From contig JAPJBO010000221.1 of the NCBI GenBank assembly GCA_030068145.1, forward strand, positions 1 to 64,000: 64,000 nucleotides of DNA. The letters are read 5' to 3'. Every line of letters begins with the position of its first letter. The first letter of the stretch is position 1. Below, piece after piece: positions 42,423 to 53,593 of this stretch. The translations under genes and the position numbers were made by a program. This stretch comes from Diplonema papillatum (lineage: Eukaryota; Euglenozoa; Diplonemea; Diplonemida; Diplonemidae). The notes under the pieces were generated by a model, which saw only the letters and a program-made list of their open reading frames with translations, was not told the DNA's origin and did no database searches.

Positions 42423-44912
42423 TCATTCAGAACCCGCGATGATGTACTTGTAGCCGTTGTCTGCAGTCGGGTCGATCACAATTTCATAATCGGAAATCCA
42501 CCAAGTGTTGTGCGCTGTGCGGACCTGCCGCTTCAAGTTTATAGGCGTGTCTTTGCAATAGTGGAGCTTGTAATTTGTAACGGCCGCATTGATTGATGGG
42601 AGGACGATGGCCATATGAAAGACCCACCCTTTGTCTTCGTTGCTCCGGCTGTAGTTTGCGAGCATGACAGGCAGCGGAGGAAACTCAAAAAGAAGCGGCT
42701 GGTCGCAGTCCAGCAAAGTCTTGGCGCGCGCGTTGCCTGGCCAGTCTGTAAGAGAACGATACTTCGACCAGTGAATATACCGCAGAAGAGGCTGTTGGTT
42801 GTCAACCTCCCACTTCTTCTGCAGTTTCTCCCTCTTCCAGAAAGATTCCTCCCATAGCCTTTGCTGCACTTCAAAGGTGAAGCAGTAGTGAAACAGGCTT
42901 GGCAACTTGTCCTGGGGAATGTACTCTGTCAAGGTGGGCGGCGGCAGGCTACCGGTCATCTTTTTGTAGAAGCATTGCTTGTGCTTACCTGAAGCCGGAT
43001 CAGCATCAAATGCGGTGGGATCACCCTGGGAAATTAGGCAGTGGATGACCGACATGCCGGCGATGTCAGTTTTCTCTATATATTGTTCTGTTGGAGACCA
43101 ACCGTAACGGACAGAGAATTTCTCACCAGGAGGCACGAGACAACGTGCTTTTTCCTCAGCGCAGTAAACCCAATTCGTAGCAGGTCCGCCGGTTAGCGAA
43201 GTAGCCGCGGGGTGAACTTCCCCACCCTGCATCTCCAGTAAGCACTCCTTGCGTTTTCCAGGGGCCGGATCACCTTCCCCATCAAAAAATGCGGCACCGA
43301 GGTCACTGGACTTGTGGTGACAGCGAATGGTCTGTCCCCTCGCTGGTTTCTGCCGGTACTGCCCATCTGCACCGTAGAAAACGATGTAGTTGCTGTCGTC
43401 GGGTACTTTGCAGTTTTCATTTTCTTCCGCGCACAGCTTGCGCGAGTCTTGCGTGTCGAACCCCCCATGATAAATCTTCAGCTCCCGCATGACGCGCCCG
43501 GCTTCACTGACACGGTCCCACATGCCATTGTCGAACAATCTGGAACGCAGCCCGAGTCTTGCCATGCCAATGGACATGCCGGCCATCTCACTCGTCCATT
43601 GGCCCCACCACTTTCGCGCACCGACGGTGTACCTCACCCACCAGGGTGCCAACTCTTCCCAATCAAGCCTGTGCATCAAGTGGGGTGGCCCGGGCGCAAA
43701 GTCCTTTTTGTTGCCCAGGGGGCCGCAAATCGGCTCCGGGCAGATTTTTTTGTAATGTTTGTGCCAGTCTTGGCTCACGAGGTAGTCGTAGTACTGGCCG
43801 ACAGGGCGGCCTTTTTCAACAATCAATCCGTCCCCTTCGATGTGGAACATGAGTGGTCGTGTGAACACCATATCTGGGTCTAGCAATCCCAAAACGCGTT
43901 CCAATGGCTTGGCATTATTAAACCAGTACATCGCCGTTGTAGGCCGGTTCATGGGCGAATAATCGGCAATGTAATCCGGCATTTTGTACTTGTCGGCCGT
44001 CTCCTCTGTGACACCGGTACACGTTCCCGTGCTGTGATCATCAACGTCGTGTCTTTCCGTTCGTTGGCTAAACAAATGGCACATTTTGTCATGATGACGA
44101 TAGTTGTAGGACACGCATTTTGGTGTATCGCGGCAGAAGTGTTTGCAGTCATCGACACCATTCGCTTTGTCTTCCTCCTTGATCAAGTCTCCTTCGTACC
44201 ACCCGGACTCTGTGGCCCCACAAGTTATGTGCTTCCTATTCGCCGTCGCACCACCCACTTTGGGCCCAAAGAAGATGAAAAACTTTTTATGGGTCAATGT
44301 AAAACGTTTCATCAATTCAGTGTTCGCTGATGGCACACCGGTTTGTCCGAAGCAGCCGCTGACAATCCTTGTCAGAGCACCTGGTTGGCGTACCTTGGCC
44401 CACGTGTACTCGAGTGTGAGTGCTTGCCACAGGGAGTGCTTGCTACAATCGGTGGTGAAGAAGAGGTGAATACCCTCACGCCCTCCAATTTCCTCGGTGG
44501 AGCCGCCGTAAGCGGCTTCCACCCGCGCCCTCCACACGTCATTTGCCTTTTGAGAGGCAGCTTCGCCTTCCTCCGTGTACTGCAGATAAGGGAGGTCGTG
44601 AAGAACCCGCTCCGACTCTGTCATGCCAGACCGTACAATCACTGGTGGAGGCGGCTCTGGGGTCTGCAGGTTTTCCGCCGAGTTCATATGCTGTGCCTGC
44701 GTGTGCACGTTTTTGATCTCTTTCACTGTGCAGCGAGCACCGGACCAACCATCGAAGCACTTACAGATGCAGTCTTTGCCTCCTGTATTGGTTCCGTGAC
44801 CGCAAGCACAGACGGCGGCAGGTTGGTCTTCGTCGTACGCATAGGATGTAAAAACGATGAGCAGCAGGGTGGCTACTGGTATCCACACCAAGAGCATGAT
44901 GCGGGGCGCCAT
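42423..44912 (-). CDS. Peptidyl-serine alpha-galactosyltransferase-like (SRGT/HPAT type) with EGF and PAN-like modules (829 aa)
   Basis: Intronless. A hydrophobic N-terminal anchor (MLLVWIPVATLLLIVFTSYA) is followed by an EGF-like module (CKCFDGWSGARCTV). The catalytic core starts with GIHLFFTTDCSKHSLWQALT and VRQPGALTRIVSGC, hallmarks of plant and algal peptidyl-Ser galactosyltransferases and Hyp arabinosyltransferases. It continues after a PAN/apple-like insert (CKHFCRDTPKCVSYNYRHHD) with TTAMYWFNNAKPLERVLGLL, DPDMVFTRPL and APWWVRYTVGARKWWGQWTS, and resumes at PSLFHYCFTFEVQQRLW. Two Cys-containing repeats (CAEENENCKVPDDSNYIVFY and CAEEKARCLVPPGEKFSVRY) are inserted between core halves. It should act in the ER/Golgi lumen on Ser or Hyp of secreted proteins. 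The inserted Cys modules may direct acceptor choice. Family call is good; exact acceptor unknown. Confidence 0.85.
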   Translation of the reverse strand: MAPRIMLLVWIPVATLLLIVFTSYAYDEDQPAAVCACGHGTNTGGKDCICKCFDGWSGARCTVKEIKNVHTQAQHMNSAENLQTPEPPPPVIVRSGMTESERVLHDLPYLQYTEEGEAASQKANDVWRARVEAAYGGSTEEIGGREGIHLFFTTDCSKHSLWQALTLEYTWAKVRQPGALTRIVSGCFGQTGVPSANTELMKRFTLTHKKFFIFFGPKVGGATANRKHITCGATESGWYEGDLIKEEDKANGVDDCKHFCRDTPKCVSYNYRHHDKMCHLFSQRTERHDVDDHSTGTCTGVTEETADKYKMPDYIADYSPMNRPTTAMYWFNNAKPLERVLGLLDPDMVFTRPLMFHIEGDGLIVEKGRPVGQYYDYLVSQDWHKHYKKICPEPICGPLGNKKDFAPGPPHLMHRLDWEELAPWWVRYTVGARKWWGQWTSEMAGMSIGMARLGLRSRLFDNGMWDRVSEAGRVMRELKIYHGGFDTQDSRKLCAEENENCKVPDDSNYIVFYGADGQYRQKPARGQTIRCHHKSSDLGAAFFDGEGDPAPGKRKECLLEMQGGEVHPAATSLTGGPATNWVYCAEEKARCLVPPGEKFSVRYGWSPTEQYIEKTDIAGMSVIHCLISQGDPTAFDADPASGKHKQCFYKKMTGSLPPPTLTEYIPQDKLPSLFHYCFTFEVQQRLWEESFWKREKLQKKWEVDNQQPLLRYIHWSKYRSLTDWPGNARAKTLLDCDQPLLFEFPPLPVMLANYSRSNEDKGWVFHMAIVLPSINAAVTNYKLHYCKDTPINLKRQVRTAHNTWWISDYEIVIDPTADNGYKYIIAGSE

Positions 44913-45305
44913 TTTTACTGCAGACCCCCTCCCACGGTTTCCTTAATTAAACAGCGTATGAAGATATTCACTGCAAGAGAACTTCACGAAGCGGGCAACA
45001 ACAGCTAAACTAGTCTGCGGGCTAAAGGCACGGCGAAAGGCAGAAACAGGTTACTAGAGAGGTTGTGAAGGTGTTCGAACCTGCAAGCTAGGGGTTAACG
45101 GTCAATCAGACACCAGAAAGGCAGCTGGGCGAACGGCCAGATTGAAATGATGCTGCGCGCGGGCTAGAACTGGATTGAGAGACAACAAACTTTCGACAAC
45201 ACGCAAGATGCTTCGATTCGACACCACCGGGCAAGGGTTTGGCGTCTCGAAGGCGTTTGCAGAAACGGTTCGTGATCAGCACAGCTTCATCGTTTGCACT
45301 TGCCT
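44913..45305. other. Intergenic spacer, no gene seen
   Basis: About 390 bp between the NEMF stop and the galactosyltransferase ATG. No repeat, RNA gene or ORF of note. Confidence 0.5.
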
Positions 45306-48300
45306 TTATCGAGCACTAACTCTTTCCCTTTGAAAACTTGCCTTTGTTCCTGCGTGGTGTTGGGCATTGTGTGCAAATGTATACAGTCTATCGAACTTCA
45401 GTGCGACTTTTAGGATTCCGTGCCAGAGAGACGCTTTTCGCACGGTCACCGGTGAGGATCGCAGTGTCCTCCTAGCTCCTATAAACAATAGCGGGAAGTT
45501 CACGCAGTCATTCGGCAAAGGCGTGGGGAGTACACTGTTCTTCTTGCGCAATCCGTCCAGCATGTCGTAGGGAATGCTCTTGAAAAATGCATACTTTCCA
45601 GTCATGAAATCAGCATCTGAGACAATTCGAAGGTTCGACGGGAGAGAGTTGATGTAGTCGACAGCGGGATTCGATGCCTTGATAAATTGTCTTTCTTGGT
45701 CTGTTGCCGTAATGTTACTGGCGAAGTGATTGTTCACGGAAGTGGCCGCTGTACCCTTCTTCAATTTGCCCGGCAAGATGTTGACTTTGAATTTGAAGTT
45801 TTCCATTGCTTCCAGTGGACCGACCATCAGAAGTGGGTGCAATATCAGGTCGTCTTCGAATGGTTGGCCGGTGAGATGGTCGAGAAGGTCCAACTCCATC
45901 TCTACATGTTTTTCCTGTGTTGTTGAAACGGATTGGGACGCGTGCTAGATGAGAAGCGCTGGACGATGCTATGCGGTGAATCAGTTTCAGAAAGCGAAAG
46001 TCGCAAACATTTGTACCACGTGGACAGCGGATAGTTGCAAACCTCGTTAGGAGCCGGCTTCGCGTCCTTTTTAAAAGCCGCATCGTCGTCAAACTGAACC
46101 TTCGCTGAGCTCTTCGTTTCGGATGCCTGAGGGCTCTTTGCCTGCTTGAGTGCCTGTGTTGTTATGGTTGCTGGTGTGCAATTGGTACCTGTCACCATCG
46201 ACCGGGACACAACGACTAGTTCAGCCGAAAAGAACGACACAGCGCTACTAGATGTTTCTACCGTTTTTTTAGTAAAGGAGCGTGCAAGACCGGCGGTATG
46301 AGAATCACTGGACGTGAACTTGTGGTGTGAGGTGCAAGAGCAGCTTGCAACAGTGGCTTCTATAACATTGCATACCGTGGTCTTGTCGAACTTTGCCACT
46401 TTTTTCTGTTTTCGCTTCTCCGCACGCGTGAGCATCGTCGGTGGTGGAGGCTCCTCTGGAGATCCAGCACTGGCATCGCGACCGTCGGTTTTTGCTTTCC
46501 GAGTCGGCGCTTCGCTCAGCACCTCGGTATTCTTCTTCTTCGCAGCAGCAGCTTTCGGCTCTGTATCTTTCGCTGCGGCTTTGTCCTTCACCTCTTCGCG
46601 CGTTTCCGCCGCGCATTCTGCGTCGGGTGCGTCTTCGGTGGGTGCGCCTTGGGTGAGTGCGTCTTCGGTGGGTGCGCCTTGGGTGAGTGCGTCTTCGGTG
46701 GGTGCGTCTTCGGTGGGTGGTGCACTCTGGTTTTCACCTGCCCCGTCCTCCTCGGCCGTACTCGGCGCTGTGACGGCATCGTTGCCCTTCTTTTTCATGG
46801 TACGTCGTTCTTTGGCACTGGCGACTCTGTTCCTCTTCGTTGTGTCGGCTTCTATCTTAGGCTCGGGGTCAGGCTCGGCTTCCTGCGGCTGCAGAACGAC
46901 TCCGTTTTCAGTCTGCGGGATTCGGGTAAACTTGCAGAGCCCTTGATGATATAGTGGCTCTGTTGATTCTCTTAACGGCTTGGGGTGTTGAACCTGGGGT
47001 GAGAACAACTCGTTGAGTGGCAAACGATCCTTGAAATACAACTTCCAGCAGGCACTGAGATGCGACTTCGCTCACCATTGGCACAACGCGACCATGCGTG
47101 CGCGTGTGTTTCGTCACAAACATCCGAGCGCGACGAAAGAGAGCTGTGCCGCTTGGCTGGCACATGTTTTTGCAACCCTCCGTTTCAACCAAGACATGGA
47201 CGGGGAAAACACAGAATCCGCATACCTCCGTGTACGTCGCGCTACGCAAACCGTACTTGTCTAGCAAATTCTTGTCGCAGCGGATGATGCTAGGCGCCTC
47301 CGATGCGTAAATTGAAGGCGGCACAACGGACGGTTCCATTCGAGATTCCTGTAGGAATATGTGGTCAAGTGGACACTGCCGAGAGGCTACAAAATACGGA
47401 AGGATAACACAAATGGCCTGTGTGGTAGGTGATGCGAGACTAGTATAGCAGCTTCACATACTTAGAGGGCTGGGGGCTGCAAGAATATCAGAAAGCAAAC
47501 CTTATCCGAGCATGCATCGTCTTGGGCTTGAAGCACTTTGCGTTCTCCAACGTGCGCTGCGACGTTTTCCTGTGAGAATTCCGTTTGAACCTAATTGCTG
47601 AAAGAGTGCCGGTGCCTGCAACATCTTGAACAATAATACATCCTCCTCCTACTGTATACTGGCTCCGTTTGCTGCTTTTGTTGCTGTCGCGTGATGCAAA
47701 AATCAAAGGTAGAGAGGTCAGGCAGTGATGTTCGTCACGATCGTCGTGACGCCTCAGGGCAACCATGAGTCAAGTGAGCAGTCAACTTGCGATATTTTCG
47801 GGAAAGCGGTGGGCGTTAACCTTGCACAAGTGCTAGGTAATCGTCGATTGCTCCGGATCTTCCGGATCCATCCAGATCTGCGATCGGAATCGGCCAAATA
47901 CATCTTTTGCGGTGACGTTTCCTGTTTCGCAGGCTGTCCTCTATTGAAAGTTGTCTCGACCTTTTGCTCAACGCGAAGATGAAGCACTGGTAGAAAACTG
48001 GCAGGGCAGAGAGTTCAAAAAGTGCACAAACCTCATGAACTCGCCACAGCAATCCAGCACCCATCTGCAACTTCGTGGGGGGAAGAAAGTTCTTTTTGCC
48101 TCGAATCATGAACGCGCCGGTTGGCATGTATTCACCCGTGGGTGCGGTCTTCGACACCTGGTGGTGGAAGACCCACCACGCACTGATGACAATGTTGCTG
48201 TCCCACGCACTGCTTCTGCAAACAGCAAGGTTGCCTGCTTGATACAGCGTATCGCAAGGAACGGGGCCCGCCGTCGGATTTTTTATGATGGTCGTCGCAG

Positions 48301-50443
48301 CGCCGTGCATGTCAGCGTGCACGTAGATGTCGCCTTTTTTCAGATACCTGCGCACCAGAATCTCATTCTGCTGTGCATCCCGACCGGCGATGACGAGGTA
48401 ATTCTCGGAAGAGATGAACCAATTGAACTTCTCAAACCACAGCACCTTTCGCACGACGGAGAGGTCCTTCTTGGGAACAAAAGCCTTCTTTGAGGCTTCT
48501 TTTGCTGCCTTCCGTGTCGCGGATTGCATGGCTTTGCCCTCTGCTGCTTCGGTTTTTGATTGTTTTTCGCGGACCTTCTTCTTCTGCTCGTAGTAGCTGC
48601 GCGCGTTGGCGTAAGCGGAGAGTGCCAAGTCCACATCGATGACATGTGCCTCTTGTGTGTCGTCTGTCTCATCCGCGTGTGTGAGCAACAGGGAAACCTT
48701 GTTCTTGTCAAGTTTCAGATCGTGGATCATGGACGCGACAGGGTTGCCCAGGCGCTTTTGCTCCTTCACGACACGGGCTAGCTCCTTCCAGTCTACTGCT
48801 CGGCCAATAGCGGACCGAATAATGCTCAGAGCAGCGTCCACATCATCGATGTTATCTTCGATGAGCTGCGCTTTGGACAAGTGTGTCGTCTGTTCTTTCT
48901 CCAGTTCTTCGACACGCCTGCGGTGATTCGCCATCGCCTTCTCCAACTTCGTCGTTACAGCCTTCTTTGACTTCTCATTGTGTTGTTGGATAAGCTGTTG
49001 ATCAAAGGCTGAGAAGTAATAGTCGCACGCCACGTTGAACGACTCGAAGGCCTCAACATGCAGCGAATCTGACACGTGCTGCTGGAATAGAGCCGGTGCA
49101 AAATCTTCGAATGCCTCGGCAGGCGGACGACGGCTCATTTCTGTAGCTGCCGTCGTATCTTCTTCAGCTGCAGGCTTGCCCCCATCGACAGTTGCAGGCT
49201 TGTCCCCATCGACAGTTGCAGGTTTGTCCCCATCGGCAGTTGCAGGTTTGTCCCCATCGACAGTTGCAGATTTGTCCCCATCGGCAGTTGCAGGGTTGTC
49301 TCCATCGTCCACTGCCTCGGATTTTCCTTCCAGCTTCTTCGTCTCGGTGTCGGTTTTTATCTTTCGGATTAGGTACCCCTTCGGTTTCGGGATGTCCCTC
49401 AAGAAAGCATCAGGCTCCTGAAAAGCCTCGAGCAGCGCGTCTGCCGCTTCCCTGCCAGCGTCGGCTGCGCCCTTCTTCTTAAAGTTTGGACGGAGCCCTG
49501 CTTTCAAAATGCAGTGTTCTACAAATGCCGGGCCGTATTCGGTGCTGTTGGTGAAGGCCGCCTTCAGACTCAAACTACCGACTGCATTGTCCATGTCGGT
49601 GAAGGCGGCTTCCATGCGAGCCTTCGTCATGGGCCGGAAGAGTTGAACGTCTTGCGTTGGGTACACCGCCCGCACTGCGTACCTGGCGTCCTCTGTACTG
49701 TGCGTTCGCACCAGCGCGATAATTGAATACGCATTGTCCGCAAGAATCATGTTCCCTTTTGCATAGAACTCGACAAGGAGGCGATATGCCTGAGATTTTG
49801 GTAGGAATTCTGAACCGAATATCAGTATCCGCGACTGATCATACAGCCCTCATAAGCACTTGTTCCAATAATGGGTGATAAGAGACATGGAATGGAAACT
49901 AACAAGAGAGTCAGAGTGCAGAGATGATCTCTCCGGAGAGTTTCCGGTCTCACAATTCCTGCAATGGCGGGCGGAAATTGTTGAACAGAAACGGTATCGG
50001 CTTGAAATTTCAGAAAAAGATCGGCTTGGCACATTGGCATGGGTAGGGGACTAATGACCGAATGCGTTGGCCTCGCATTCGAAGCGAACTTGTGAGGTCA
50101 AAAAGTGGCATACATGTTCACCGCTTCCAAAATTGAACTCGACGACACGATCTACACCCAGCTGTCGCAGCGAATCGAGACGCCACTGCCGGATGTGCTT
50201 CCTCACTTTGAGGGTAAAACCGGAAGGGACTTGCGGCTTGTCGAAGGCAAACGTTGTCATGTGCAGCCGACTGCCGACTTCGATGACAACAAACTGCTTC
50301 TGATCTGTGTCGCTGCTGAATTTGAGCAGGTATGTCTTGGGGTTAATGTCGTAGATGTTCAACAGGCGCTGCCCCACAAGTTTTTGACTCAACTCCGAAG
50401 ATGCCGCCCGGAGGTCCACAGCTGTCATGCGAGTCTTCCCCAT
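45306..50443 (-). CDS. NEMF: NEMF/Rqc2 ribosome quality-control factor, 6 exons, ~1164 aa
   Basis: Exons: 50443-50114, 49789-48032, 47569-47501, 46993-46376 (start tentative), 46153-46043, 45914-45306; all joins phase 0. NEMF binds 60S subunits carrying stalled peptidyl-tRNA, recruits Listerin and adds CAT tails. NFACT-N starts MGKTRMTAVDLRAASSELSQ and includes RQLGVDRVVEFNFGSGE with the Asp-Arg pair needed for CAT tailing. A coiled coil (KLEKAMANHRRRVEELEKEQ) is followed by NFACT-R (YLVIAGRDAQQNEILVRRYL, DIYVHADMHGAATTIIKN), then SAKERRTMKKKG and TRAEKRKQKKVAKFD, and NFACT-C (LTGQPFEDDLILHPLLMVGP, KFKVNILPGKLKKGTAATS). Oddities: six copies of an 8-residue (PATVDGDK) repeat inside the N-terminal half, and a TEDALTQGAP repeat in the acidic linker. 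The upstream ORF extension was rejected because MGKTRM is the family start. Introns use GTATGC and GTTTGC donors. Confidence 0.93.
49835..49985. repeat. Intron-borne repeat, copy in NEMF intron 1
   Basis: Within the intron 49790-50113, GGTGATAAGAGACATGGAAT through AGAGTGCAGAGATGATCTCT, CCGGAGAG, TTTCCGGTCTCACAATTCCT aligns with 50870-50998 of the next gene's last intron at an estimated 70-75 % identity by eye. The core GAGATGATCTC / CTCTCCGGAGAG is palindromic. Confidence 0.55.
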
Positions 50444-50727
50444 TTTGCCGAAAGGAGGCCTGTCCCCGCCCCGTTCGGCCTGTGTTTGCGCTAAATGTTT
50501 TCGTTCACAAAGGCCTATACGATGTCGATGGAAAACTCGAACAAAAGATGAGTTCCAGAAGCATTCAGGATGGAACGAGCCAAACACGAAGGACTGTGAA
50601 AATTCTACCCAGCGTACTCCAAGAGACACTAAATCTGGGCAACGCAATGCCGCCTTCTGAACGCAGGAAGTGTTGCAGCGAAAAGGGCATGAAAGGCGTA
50701 AAGGAGTACTTATAGTTCACAGATACT

Positions 50728-53593
50728 CTAGAGATCAACACAGTACACCTGCCAAGGCGAGCAAGACACAAACTTGGTACATGATGGCTGCAGGAGGCTA
50801 GGTTTGACGACGCTTCGACCGAGAATCTGCAATATTCTGTGTTAGTGTAAGGTAACGAATAGGTGAGCGGAACCCCTTCAAGATGAGTTGCTCCTGAACT
50901 GGTGACAAGAAATTCCGAGGAGAGGAGACAAGTTAAAGTGCAGGGACCATCTCTTCGGGAAGTATCCGGTAGCCTCACTGCACCCTGTTCTACTACGGCA
51001 GGAAAGAACTCATGAACCATACCTCGATGAGCGTCAAACGTTCGACCAAAGAAGTCGGATGATCGAAAGCGGGATGGCGTGTTTCTGAGCCTTGAATCGC
51101 CGACGCTGGTTGGCGCGCGGATTTCCATGGCGATGCTTGCACAGACGACAGGGATTTATGGAGCGAGGCAGCTCGAAGAGCTTGAGGTGTGTGCAGCACG
51201 GAGCCTCGGCTGCCTTGCAATCGGACAACGTTTTTGATCGGCGAAGGCGGGTTGATCGACGCCCTCGCGCCGAGGCGCAGCTTGCGCGACACTTCCGCGG
51301 TAGACTGCATTGTGGATGCCAGCTGCTTCCAGTCCATTTCTTCGCTTTGCTCCGGGAACCAGCCATGCGACGGATACCCTCGACGAGACTCGACACTGCG
51401 TGATCGCAACGGTGTGAACTCGCGTATCTTTGGCCGCGAACTACCCCGCGAATGCGGGTTGTCCCAGTCCGGTGACAAGCTGCGTCGCGAAGCGACGGAA
51501 GAAGCTCGTCCCCGCAATTTCGACATGGGCACCTGATTGCCCGCTCGAAACCGCGGAGCGGAGCCGCTGTGAGTACCGCGGCTAAGATTCGCACTCCTCT
51601 GCTGCGCACGGGCCTCCGGACTCAAAGCCCTTCTCAAGCTGCTTGACAGTGACAGAACAAGCGGCGTCCGGAAGCCCAGGTACTTGAAAAGTGTCGCAGC
51701 AGGCATGCCCGTCGGCAGTACAAAGCAAGACGAGCTGCGCTGGAAGCTTGGTGCCTGCACAATGGTCGGCTGCCTCGGGTGGCGCCGACCGCACGTCTTG
51801 ATCCGCCTGCGGTGCTGGAGCTGCAAGGCGCGGCCATACCGTGACGACTTCAGAGCGGAAGCCCTGTCCAGCCCTTGCCACGCGCCGACCCTGAACCCGA
51901 ACCCCAGCACCGGATCATCGGGCTCGTGGGCTTCGAGGCGAAAGAACTTGCGTTGCGTCCTCGCGTCAGGGAGACTGTATCGCCGTACCTTCAAACTGCG
52001 AGAAAATACGGCGGGGAACGCGGCGCCCTGCCCTGTTTGCGACGTTGACCTCCGCTGACGCGGGCGCAGGTATTCCTGCTCGTACGACGTGCCGTGTCTG
52101 TATCTTTCTAAGTTAAACACGCCGTTGTTGACGACGCGGTCGTTGTCGTGCAGGACTGTGCCGTCACGGCGAGTGATGCAGAACTCTGACGGCTTGGCAT
52201 CGACGAGGCCAGCAACGAGGTCGCGCAGCTCACGTATTGTAGAGGCGCTATGCTGGATACGCATCGGCGCGCCGCCAGATCGGTTGAATATCGTGGAAGA
52301 GATGCCGTTCGGGGGCCGAGTGGTGAGCTGCAGCACGTATTCCTGCAGGTACGGGTCGACATCTCGGCATGTTGCATCATTCCTCAGGTCGACGGTCGCG
52401 TTGTGGAAGGGAGAATACATGCGCAGCTGCTGCTCGGCCGGGGGAATGTCTGTCAAACGCTCGAGCGCTTGTTTCACCTCGATGACCGGAGCACTGCTGG
52501 CATCTCGGGCTGATTGCAAGCTCAGCTCTTGCATGACGGGGTCCTCGGTTGAATTCGGGTGGATGACATACTCCTCAGGGGGGTCGCACGATTCATTTTT
52601 CACCCGGACTCTCCTGTGCTTCTCTTCGTCTACTCTCCGAGTGACGACCAACTGCGTATCGAAGCCGACTTGTCGAAGCGACACGTCGTCTGGAATAATT
52701 ATGCCTTTCGGACCTCCCCGCAGGATCAGGTCTTCTGGTGGGCACTCGACTTTGCGACGAAGTGCCTTTTTGAGGGCTCTCGAAGGGATGCCGCGCAAGT
52801 CGTGGTTTCCGGAATCGAGCTTTAGCTCCGCTCGGTCGGACACGGCGGTGAACGGGTCACGCACAAATTGTAGAATCAACCCTGGCTGAGACAACGGAGA
52901 GTTTAGAACCGGCGCCGAAAGTTGCCCCGACAGGCCCTGGGTGGCCTGCTTGCCGGGATACGCGGCGCGTGAGCGGTGGGACAGTGTGACAGGCACGGAG
53001 AAGTTAATGTTCCGGCACGTTTCGTCGCCGGAAAAGTCGGAGGCGCCCTGCGACAGGACCATCTCGGCCGCAGGGATGCCCGTGCGCTTCTCGAGCTCCC
53101 GCTTGATTGCCGACATTTTCAATGCGGCCACGCCAGCTGCCCGGGAGTGGTTACTAAACGTGAACTCCTTTGGTGCACCAACAGCCGACGACGCGTAGTG
53201 GACGGTCAACATGTCGGCACTTGCCGCCGGATTCGCGGCTGGATTTAGGGCCGAAACAGCTTCGGAAACGCCGCGTTGAAAGTTGAGGGCCTCTGTGAAA
53301 TGCTCGGAAGTAGCTGGGTGCTGATTGGGTGGTTTCCCCAGGAGTTGTAGCTTGTCTGTTGCCGGGTTGACGTCGGCTTGGACGCAAGTCTCATGGTCCA
53401 TGAGCTCGCGCCCACGGTGGAAAAGGACCATTTGTTCGGGAGCCAGGTCTGTGTATCGCACGAGCTCGAGTTTAATTTGCCGAGCTGGCATCGAGAGGAT
53501 GTTGTAGTTCTCCCCACGGATAGTGTACGTGAGCCCCTTCGCATCAACAACCTTTACGCCAGGGTAAACTTCCCCTTGCAGAGGGGGATGCAT
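50728..53593 (-). CDS. Protein with five tandem ubiquitin-like domains and a basic Ser/Arg tail, 2 exons, 863 aa
   Basis: Exon 1 is 53593-51023; a tiny last exon, 50748-50728 (VYCVDL then stop), joins in phase. Five beta-grasp-like units are visible, each ending near a PxxxxxLxxxG turn: VVDAKGLTYTIRGENY...PEQMVLFHRGRELMD; MLTVHYASSAVG...AAEMVLSQGASDFSGDETC; LILQFVRDPF...PEDLILRGGPKGIIIPDD; RRVRVKNESCD...AEQQLRMYSPFHNATVD; SSTIFNRSGGAP...PSEFCITRRDGTVLHDND. The units are diverged and lack C-terminal Gly-Gly, so they are ubiquitin-like adaptors rather than processed ubiquitins. The C-terminal 300 residues are low-complexity, rich in Ser, Arg and Pro (PRQRRSTSQTGQ, SVASRRSLSPDWDNPHSRGS), like a phosphorylated scaffold. 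Function unknown. The ATG at 53593 is the first in frame. Confidence 0.75.
50870..50998. repeat. Intron-borne repeat, copy in UBL-protein intron
   Basis: In the intron 50749-51022, GGTGACAAGAAATTCCGAGG, then AAAGTGCAGGGACCATCTCT and TCGGGAAGTATCCGGTAGCC match the NEMF intron 1 element in order and orientation. Together they look like two members of an introner-type family. Confidence 0.55.

Noticed and set aside
46314-46946. 210-aa plus-strand ORF
   Set aside because: Antisense to the NEMF linker exon, open because the repeated coding sequence lacks stops on the other strand.
52089-52889. 266-aa plus-strand ORF
   Set aside because: Antisense to the UBL-repeat exon, which has clear domain repeats; no motif on this strand.
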